Part shown: positions 8,301 through 11,932 of the stretch, one piece after another
Layout: each line of letters starts with the position of its first letter
Position numbering within the stretch: position 1 is the stretch's first letter
Made by a program: the position numbers and the translations under genes
NCBI GenBank assembly: GCA_041725955.1
Contig: JBGRQE010000089.1
Coordinates: forward strand, 1-11,932
Direction of reading: 5' to 3'
Source of the DNA: JBGRPZ01 sp041725955
GTDB lineage: Bacteria > Bacteroidota > Bacteroidia > Bacteroidales > JBGRPZ01
DNA length: 11,932 nucleotides
The notes under the pieces: generated by a model
What the model saw: only the letters and a program-made list of their open reading frames with translations
What the model was told of the DNA's origin: nothing
Database searches by the model: none

Positions 8301-9560
8301 AAAAATACTTTTATATTCCAAAGCAGCTTCTACTGCTGCCTCAGTGCCTTGATTCATTATCTTCTGAGGTATTTCACCTCCAAGGCAAGCAGACAATGCG
8401 ATGAGCCCTTTGCTATATTTGCGTAAGTATTCTTTATCGGTTCGTGGCTTATAGTAATAACCATCGAGCCATGCAAAAGAGACTATCTTCATAAGGTTAT
8501 GATAACCTTCAGGATTCTTCGACAAAAGAATAAGGTGGTAACCACTACCATCTTCCTTGTTTTCTTTTTGATGCATACCTCGGCGAGCCACATAAACCTC
8601 GCACCCTAATATGGGTTTTATACCTTTTCCTGATGCTATTTTATGAAAAAGCTTTACACCAAACATGCTTCCATGATCGGTAATAGCAACAGCTTTCATT
8701 CCGTCGGATTCAACCTTGTCAATCAATCTGGGAATATCGGCAGCACCATCAAGAATAGAGTATTGAGTGTGTAGGTGCAGGTGGGTAAATGAGGAATCAC
8801 TTACTGATTGATCTGAGGATTCCTCTACTTCAACTTCTTCGACAGAAGTTTCTTCAGTATGATTATCTTCGTCTAAATCATTCGGATTATAAGGTTCGAT
8901 ATTTAAACCTATTGCTTCAATAACTTCTGAATTATGCTGACGGAAATTATCCAGAAACGAAGCTTCCTCATTGATATCATTATAGGTAATAACATTCAAT
9001 CGCAATAGCTCAAGAAAGCAACGAGCAGTAGCTTCCACATCGGCCGAAGCATTGTGAGCTTCACCAAAAGCGGCACCAAATAGTTTTGAGTGTAATTCTG
9101 TTAGTGTGGGCCATTTGAACTTTCCTCCACGACCTCCGGGGATGGCACAATAGTTTGTTGCCAATTCCTTAGTGTCAAGATCGTTCATCTTCATCAATGG
9201 AGTTTCGCAATTACGGCGGAAGTATTCAGCCCCCATAATATTCAAGTCGAAACTTACATTATGCCCTACTACAAACTCTGATTTCTGTAGTCCTTTATTA
9301 AACTCTTCCAAAACAAAGTCGAGACTTACTCCTTGCTTCATTGCTCTGTCGGTACTAATTCCGTGCACCTTTTCAACGGCATAAGGAATCGTAAAGCCAT
9401 CAGGCTTTATTATAAAGTTCTTTACCTCAACCAAAGCCCCATCCCGATCGTGAATTTGCCATGCCAACTGCACCAGTCGTGGCCAATTATCACTATCAGA
9501 AATAGGCGCATTAAAGTTCTTAGGTAGACCAGTGGTCTCGGTATCAAAAATCAGAAACAT
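5301..9560 (-). CDS. dnaE: DNA polymerase III alpha subunit with fused N-terminal DEDDh 3'-5' exonuclease
   Basis: This is the replicative DNA polymerase, 1419 residues (E. coli DnaE has 1160). Residues 1-190 are a DnaQ-like exonuclease with all five DEDDh residues: D6 and E8 in 'FDTETTG', D105 in 'HNVSFDLN', H169 and D174 in 'HNASADVEA'. An acidic linker (about 215-257) leads to the PHP domain, which keeps all nine metal ligands expected of an active site: H262, H264, D271, H296, E321, H342, C392, D469, H471. The polymerase palm has 'GRGSAAGS' (622-629) and the catalytic aspartates D664 and D666 in 'PDIDIDF' plus D818 in 'KMDFLGL'. HhH-type sequence follows near 1085-1105. 'QVSLF' (1181-1185) is a good sliding-clamp binding motif. 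An OB-fold spans about 1255-1340, and a conserved C-terminal domain ends the protein. From memory, the exonuclease fusion occurs in other Bacteroidota. The reading frame is intact, and the ATG directly precedes the exonuclease motif. Confidence 0.97.
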   Translation of the reverse strand: MFLIFDTETTGLPKNFNAPISDSDNWPRLVQLAWQIHDRDGALVEVKNFIIKPDGFTIPYAVEKVHGISTDRAMKQGVSLDFVLEEFNKGLQKSEFVVGHNVSFDLNIMGAEYFRRNCETPLMKMNDLDTKELATNYCAIPGGRGGKFKWPTLTELHSKLFGAAFGEAHNASADVEATARCFLELLRLNVITYNDINEEASFLDNFRQHNSEVIEAIGLNIEPYNPNDLDEDNHTEETSVEEVEVEESSDQSVSDSSFTHLHLHTQYSILDGAADIPRLIDKVESDGMKAVAITDHGSMFGVKLFHKIASGKGIKPILGCEVYVARRGMHQKENKEDGSGYHLILLSKNPEGYHNLMKIVSFAWLDGYYYKPRTDKEYLRKYSKGLIALSACLGGEIPQKIMNQGTEAAVEAALEYKSIFGDDFYLEMQRHPSGDPEMDKKVYDDQVFVNREILKISQQTGIKYVATNDVHFINAEDAEAHDRLICLSTSKDLDDPNRMRYTKQEWMKTQDEMKELWKDLPRAIATTQEIVDKVESFKLDVDPIMPDFILPEGFDDEDDYLRHITYEGAKMRWGEDGLTEERVERIDFELETIKKMGFPGYFLIVWDFLRAARDMGVSVGPGRGSAAGSAVAYSLRITEIDPIEYSLLFERFLNPDRISMPDIDIDFDEEGRGKILEWVVNKYGAKRVAHIITFGKMAPKMAIRDVARVQRLPLPEADRLAKLIPERPGTSFSKAFDEVPELRDERDHGTPEVSSVMEYAQVLEGSVRNTGTHACGIIIGKDDLENFVPISTAKDSELTYVTQYDGKHVEDIGLLKMDFLGLKTLSIIKDAVENVKLSKGVDVDIENVPLDDATTYELYSKGETTGLFQFESDGMKKYLKELKPTRFEDLIAMNALYRPGPMEYIPQFIARKHGREPIEYDLPIMEDQLKETYGITVYQEQVMLLSRTMANFTRGQSDSLRKAMGKKIKAMMDDLKVKFVEGCEKNNLDLKKVEKVWGDWESFAKYAFNKSHATCYSYVSYQTAYMKAHYPAEFMAAVLSRNLNDIKKITFFIEECQRMGIRVLGPDVNESHSRFTVNKNGEIRFGMAAIKGLGNGAVDELIHEREENGLYKNLYDVVKRVSLRTVNKKGLEALAMGGAFDNFHDIHRAQLFFRQSERDAIFMEKIIKFGHQYQESKNSAQVSLFGDSQEVDLPEMPAPICEAYTKIQKINQEKEVTGFYISGHPLDEHKVAINSFCTHTISELKGDLNPLKNKQITFAGIVTQAAHRTTKNGKPFGTLSLEDFGDGITLMMFSEDYGKNQPYYVQGAFLMITASVRARFNNPDDLELKVNSICFLDEVLEKRTKEITLIMNLSDLNQEYIQQLDDVVKTNPGNCKLNVKVKDESQNMSLRLVSRSRRVDPTAFLQYVESVDCMSYRLS

Positions 9561-9601
9561 AATACTTATTGCTTTCTATATATTTTGTGGAATTCTGTTG
9601 G

Positions 9602-9609
9602 CAAAAATA
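9602..9609 (-). promoter_or_regulatory. Candidate -7 promoter element for dnaE
   Basis: On the minus strand the octamer TATTTTTG fits the Bacteroidota -7 consensus TAnnTTTG exactly, 41 bp upstream of the dnaE ATG. No TTG is present at the ideal -33 distance, which lowers confidence. Confidence 0.35.
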
Positions 9610-9668
9610 GAATATTTACAGAAAAGCAGAGAGATTATACAAATAAAAAACAATGACAAGACACCCCC

Positions 9669-9860
9669 CTATCTTTTTTGCTTTTTATGGGTAAACATCT
9701 TTAGAGTTTTGTAAATGATTATCAGGACTGCTGGAAATAAACCAAAACCAACAATCTCCCATGAATTGGTAAAGAAAGAAGCGGGAATAACAATAACGAA
9801 AATAACTAAAATTCCAGGAAGAAATTCCTTTAACCACAATCTGACTTTTTTTGTATTCAT
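9669..9860 (-). CDS. Small two-helix membrane protein, function unknown
   Basis: This 63-residue protein has a basic N-terminus (MNTKKVRLWLK), a hydrophobic segment at about 14-30 (PGILVIFVIVIPASFF), a second at about 36-51 (IVGFGLFPAVLIIIY) and a very basic tail (HKKQKR). The short loop between the helices suggests a hairpin in the inner membrane with both ends in the cytoplasm. The ATG is preceded immediately by AGAAGGAT, a good purine-rich ribosome site. It lies 108 bp upstream of dnaE on the same strand, and dnaE has its own candidate promoter in the gap. I do not recognise a family. The membrane-protein composition and the ribosome site argue that it is a real gene rather than chance. 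Confidence 0.6.
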   Translation of the reverse strand: MNTKKVRLWLKEFLPGILVIFVIVIPASFFTNSWEIVGFGLFPAVLIIIYKTLKMFTHKKQKR

Positions 9861-9933
9861 ATCCTTCTAAATAAAATTAATAAACATTCAATCCCCTAAT
9901 TTACAAAACAAAATCTAACATCATAGCCAGCTC

Positions 9934-9956
9934 TATAATTATCCTTAACTTCCGCA
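9934..9956 (+). repeat. 23-bp exact direct repeat, copy 1
   Basis: A 23-bp sequence that starts TATAATTATCC and ends ACTTCCGCA occurs here and again, identically, at 10865-10887. The copies bracket the hairpin arrays, the 54-residue ORF and the terminator. The stretch 9861-10504 (644 bp) contains no recognisable gene: it holds this repeat and the two repeat arrays listed separately. Confidence 0.8.
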
Positions 9957-9974
9957 TAAACGAACCTCAAACTC

Positions 9975-10133
9975 TCCTGGATCATCCATAAACCCAGGAT
10001 TACATCCTGGATCATCCATAAACCCAGGATTACATCCTGGATCATCCATAAACCCGTGATTGGCATCCTGGATCATCCATAAACCCGTGATTGGCATCCT
10101 GGATCATCCATAAACCCAGGATTACATCCTGGG
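9975..10133 (+). repeat. Tandem 30/31-bp array (five units), first cluster
   Basis: Five contiguous units start at 9975, 10005, 10035, 10066 and 10097, with lengths 30, 30, 31, 31 and 30 bp. All share TCCTGGATCATCCATAAACC. They end either in CAGGATTACA (units 1, 2, 5) or in CGTGATTGGCA (units 3, 4). Across the junction between units the first type forms a hairpin, CCAGGAT-TAC-ATCCTGG, which is the complement-orientation form of the GTA-apex hairpins in the adjacent array. There are no unique spacers, so it is not a CRISPR. The array ends in TCCTGGG at 10133, before an AT-rich link to the next array. Confidence 0.92.
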
Positions 10134-10143
10134 CTGAATTAAA

Positions 10144-10482
10144 TTACGCCTTCAGCGTAAGGATACAACAACATATTGTCCTGTAAGGACAACCTATTTC
10201 AACCCGGGATGTAATCCTGGGGTAATGATCAACCCGGGGCCAATCCTAGGGTAATAACCTTCAGCGTAAGGATACAACAACATATTGTCCTGTAAGGACA
10301 ACCTATTTCAACCCGGGATGTAATCCTGGGGTAATGATCAACCCGGGATGCAATCCTAGGGTAATAACCTTCAGCGTAAGGATTAATTTCATATTAACAA
10401 AACATTGTCCTGTAAGGACAACCTATTTCAGCCCGGGATGTAATCCTGGGGTAATATGATCAACCCGGGATGCAATCCTAGG
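10144..10482 (+). repeat. Three tandem copies of a 109-115-bp composite hairpin unit (REP/BIME-like)
   Basis: Copies begin with CCTTCAGCGTAAGG at 10149, 10258 and 10368. Each holds four successive small palindromes: (1) CCTT-CAGCGT-AAGG, which in copy 1 is also TTACGC-CTTCA-GCGTAA from 10144; (2) TGTCCT-GTA-AGGACA; (3) CCCGGGAT-GTA-ATCCTGGG; (4) CCCGGGAT-GCA-ATCCTAGG. Copies 1 and 2 differ mainly at the fourth hairpin (GGGGCC versus GGGATGC). Copy 3 has a different, longer spacer between hairpins 1 and 2 and a 2-bp insertion after hairpin 3. Such clusters of short related palindromes resemble bacterial REP/BIME elements, which are mobilised by RAYT (Y1 transposase) proteins; no such gene lies in the window. 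Confidence 0.85.
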
Positions 10483-10504
10483 AAAACGATCAAATATCAA
10501 CATC

Positions 10505-10669
10505 ATGTCACAGTCATTATCAAAATTCAAAGAATATATCGAATATAATATTCGTCATATGGAACCCGGTCAAGTTGGTGGTATTGGTATTACATCTGAA
10601 CAACATGATGAAATAGTAAAAACATCTGGAACAGCATCCCTTAACTATTTCATTGATAACAAAAATTAA
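10505..10669 (+). CDS. Small 54-residue hypothetical protein
   Basis: An ATG-to-TAA frame encodes 54 residues, beginning MSQSLSKFKEYIEYNIRHME, with a 'GQVGGIGIT' stretch (about 22-30) and ending 'LNYFIDNKN'. It has no cysteine, signal peptide or membrane helix. The composition (amphipathic first third, acid/base balance, few rare codons) looks protein-like, unlike the translations of the neighbouring repeats. It starts about 20 bp after the last composite hairpin and a strong terminator follows at 10822, which supports a transcribed unit. I recognise no family. It may be a remnant or a short regulatory protein. Confidence 0.42.
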   Translation: MSQSLSKFKEYIEYNIRHMEPGQVGGIGITSEQHDEIVKTSGTASLNYFIDNKN

Positions 10670-10821
10670 TTATCATCTTATAATTTCTTCTGTTTATCCT
10701 ATTGCATGTAAATTGGAATCATGCCTTCATTTCTCTTTTTCTAATTCAATGTCCTACTACATTCATAAAAATGGAAGGTAAAGGATATTAAAATTACATA
10801 GAACATAAATTAACCATTTCA

Positions 10822-10870
10822 AAAAAGGCGATATAATTCATTAATGTGAATTGTATCGCCTTTTTATAAT
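10822..10870 (+). terminator. Strong Rho-independent terminator
   Basis: A 19-bp stem pairs AAAAAGGCGATATAATTCA (10822-10840) with TGAATTGTATCGCCTTTTT (10847-10865), with one wobble pair and a 6-base loop, followed by T-rich sequence. It is symmetrical enough to work in both directions. It lies 153 bp past the 54-residue ORF and 57 bp before the HU-like gene. Positions 10670-10821 show nothing else. Confidence 0.87.
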
Positions 10871-10887
10871 TATCCTTAACTTCCGCA
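10865..10887 (+). repeat. 23-bp exact direct repeat, copy 2
   Basis: Identical over 23 bp to 9934-9956. Its first base is the last T of the terminator stem, and it ends 34 bp before the HU-like gene's ATG. Flanking sequence differs on both sides of the two copies. Confidence 0.8.
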
Positions 10888-10921
10888 AAGCAATATCCTA
10901 TATCAACCTAAAATCTAAAAC

Positions 10922-11614
10922 ATGGATTACACTTTATATAAAAACAGATTCAATCCGAATGCAAAACAAAAATTTATTGCGCGACATACAAATATCCAAA
11001 GAAAGTCGTTCGACAATCTAATCAAGCAAATCACCAAACAAGGTTCAATATTCAAAGAGCCTGAAACCGTTGCTATTATTCATGAATACTGGAATACCAT
11101 TAAATCGTATATAGAAGATGGCATAGAATATCAGGATGATTATATTGACTTAAAACTGGGCATTTCAGGACCTTTCGATGATGAAAACGAAGGCTTCAAT
11201 AAGAAAAAACATAAAGTTACAGTTTCGCTTACTCCGGGTGGAGTCTTGAAAAAAAGCACAAAACACATCGAAATGCATCATGTTAACCCCAAATTGAATG
11301 TCGTTAAACTGGAACGAATTGCAGGATTTGGTATGAAGGAAAATGAAACAACCTTCAAACCAAAATCAATTGTAGAAATCAAAGGACAGAATCTTAAGAT
11401 ATATTCTAAAAATGATAAGGAAGGCATTTTCTTCCATAATGTCGCTACGCAAACCGAATATCAGGTGGAAAACATCTACGTAAACGAACCCCAAACTCTT
11501 GTCTTTATGATTCCCACCCTCGATAAAGGTGATTATATTGTTGCGATCAACAATAGCAGTAGGAACGGTTGCAAGCTTCGAAATGCCAGCATAAAGGTAT
11601 CGATCGAACAATAG
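10922..11614 (+). CDS. HU-like DNA-binding protein with C-terminal Ig-like (DUF4469-type) domain
   Basis: This 230-residue protein matches the Bacteroidota HU-HIG layout. Residues about 1-118 form a divergent HU/IHF-like region: a Y/F start 'MDYTLYKNRFN', helical segments about 25-65 including 'NLIKQITKQGSIFKEPETVAIIHEYWNTIKSYIE' in outline, then a strand-rich part with 'DLKLGISGPFDDENEGF', where HU has its DNA-contacting arms, and 'KVTVSLTPGGVLKK'. Residues about 122-228 form an Ig-like beta domain with the characteristic 'IVEIKGQNLKIY' and 'NIYVNEPQTLVFMIP' strands ending in 'ASIKVSIEQ'. Proteins of this kind are thought to bind DNA, and the Ig-like part may mediate contacts; exact roles are not known. 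No signal peptide is seen. It stands alone between a terminator and a repeat cluster. Family assignment is from recalled motifs, not a search. Confidence 0.8.
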   Translation: MDYTLYKNRFNPNAKQKFIARHTNIQRKSFDNLIKQITKQGSIFKEPETVAIIHEYWNTIKSYIEDGIEYQDDYIDLKLGISGPFDDENEGFNKKKHKVTVSLTPGGVLKKSTKHIEMHHVNPKLNVVKLERIAGFGMKENETTFKPKSIVEIKGQNLKIYSKNDKEGIFFHNVATQTEYQVENIYVNEPQTLVFMIPTLDKGDYIVAINNSSRNGCKLRNASIKVSIEQ

Positions 11615-11657
11615 GAACTAGTCAAACAATCAAAGTAAGCCCGAACACTTACCCATG

Positions 11658-11744
11658 CCACTGTGTAGCATTCGCTATGCTACTATGTGGCATTCGACAT
11701 GCTACTGTGTGGCATTCAGCATGCTACTGTGTGGCATGGGCATG
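11658..11744 (+). repeat. 22-bp tandem palindromic minisatellite (four units)
   Basis: Four units of 22, 22, 22 and 21 bp start at 11658, 11680, 11702 and 11724, with the pattern CTACTGTGTGGCATTCGACATG and variations. Each unit contains a small palindrome of GCAT-5 nt-ATGC type. The strongest spans units 1-2: GTAGCAT-TCGCT-ATGCTAC. Within 11615-11932 (318 bp, no credible gene) this array is followed by about 45 bp of unremarkable sequence and then by the second 30/31-bp array. Confidence 0.85.
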
Positions 11745-11791
11745 CATAAGCCTTTGCATTATTGATTCGACTGGGGTGATTGGATAATAAA

Positions 11792-11932
11792 CATCCATAA
11801 ACCCAGGATTACATCCTGGATCATTTGTAAACCCAGGATTGGCATCCTGGATCATCCATAAACCCGTGATTGGCATCCTGGATCATCCATAAACCCAGGA
11901 TTACATCCTGGGCTGAATTAAATTACGCCTTC
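11792..11932 (+). repeat. Second copy of the 30/31-bp array and its flank, cut by the window end
   Basis: A partial unit (11792-11813) is followed by units starting at 11814, 11845 and 11876 (31, 31, 30 bp), then the same tail as in the first cluster (TCCTGGGCTGAATTAAATTACGCCTTC in outline). Positions 11837-11932 are identical to 10058-10153, in the same orientation. The unit at 11814 carries TTTGTAA in place of CCATAA. The window ends exactly where the composite hairpin units begin in the first cluster, so more of it probably follows. Confidence 0.9.

Noticed and set aside
5301..9560. Intein or frameshift as the cause of the unusually long DnaE
   Set aside because: The extra length is accounted for by the N-terminal exonuclease and acidic linker; the polymerase motifs are continuous and in order.
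9962..10054. Repeat peptide frames through the 30-bp units (PGSSINPGLH on +; MDDPGCNPGF on -)
   Set aside because: The 30-bp period keeps frame by arithmetic only; the 31-bp units break it, and neither strand gives a credible gene.
9975..10133. CRISPR array
   Set aside because: The units are contiguous with no unique spacers, and no cas-like gene is present.
10144..10482. Integron attC sites or a retron ncRNA
   Set aside because: There are no RYYYAAC/GTTRRRY core sites, and no integrase or reverse transcriptase gene is in the window.
11569..11787. A 72-residue + frame across the end of the HU-like gene and the 22-bp repeats
   Set aside because: It overlaps the real gene in another frame and its sequence (repeated 'CGIRHATVW') is a translation of the minisatellite.

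Overview
The window is AT-rich chromosomal DNA from a member of the Bacteroidota, most likely a marine or anaerobic Bacteroidales/Marinilabiliales-type organism. Three things suggest this: the secreted proteins have 'LFA/Q' and 'LLA/Q' type signal peptides, there is an HU-like/Ig-like DNA-binding protein of a Bacteroidota-specific type, and the DNA polymerase III alpha subunit carries a fused N-terminal exonuclease. The assignment rests on protein resemblance only; no rRNA or other marker is present.

Layout. Positions 249-3135 (+) hold two envelope genes 31 bp apart: a small beta-barrel-like outer-membrane protein and a 671-residue protein with a signal peptide, a ComEA-like helix-hairpin-helix region and a long barrel-like C-terminal part. 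A strong, possibly bidirectional terminator follows. Positions 3392-9860 (-) hold a housekeeping group that reads, in transcription order: a 63-residue membrane protein, dnaE (DEDDh exonuclease + PHP + polymerase), a normal thioredoxin, a terminator, a thioredoxin-like protein that has lost the CxxC site, and a DUF58 protein that starts with GTG 4 bp after the preceding stop codon.

The right end (about 9930-11932) is the unusual part. It contains a tandem 30/31-bp array, three copies of a 109-115-bp unit made of four different small hairpins whose apex is usually GTA, a 54-residue ORF, a strong terminator, an HU-like/Ig-like gene (230 aa), a 22-bp palindromic minisatellite, and a second same-orientation copy of the 30/31-bp array that runs off the window. 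The last 96 bp of the window are identical to part of the first cluster. A 23-bp sequence is also exactly duplicated at 9934 and 10865. This is a REP/BIME-like repeat region. No transposase or reverse transcriptase gene is visible to explain it.

How the genes work together: dnaE performs chromosomal replication. Thioredoxin supplies dithiol reduction, and its redox-dead paralogue probably has a binding or scaffold role coupled translationally to DUF58. The two envelope genes probably act together at the outer membrane. The HU-like protein lies between two blocks of palindromic repeats, so it is reasonable to ask whether it binds them; that link is inference.
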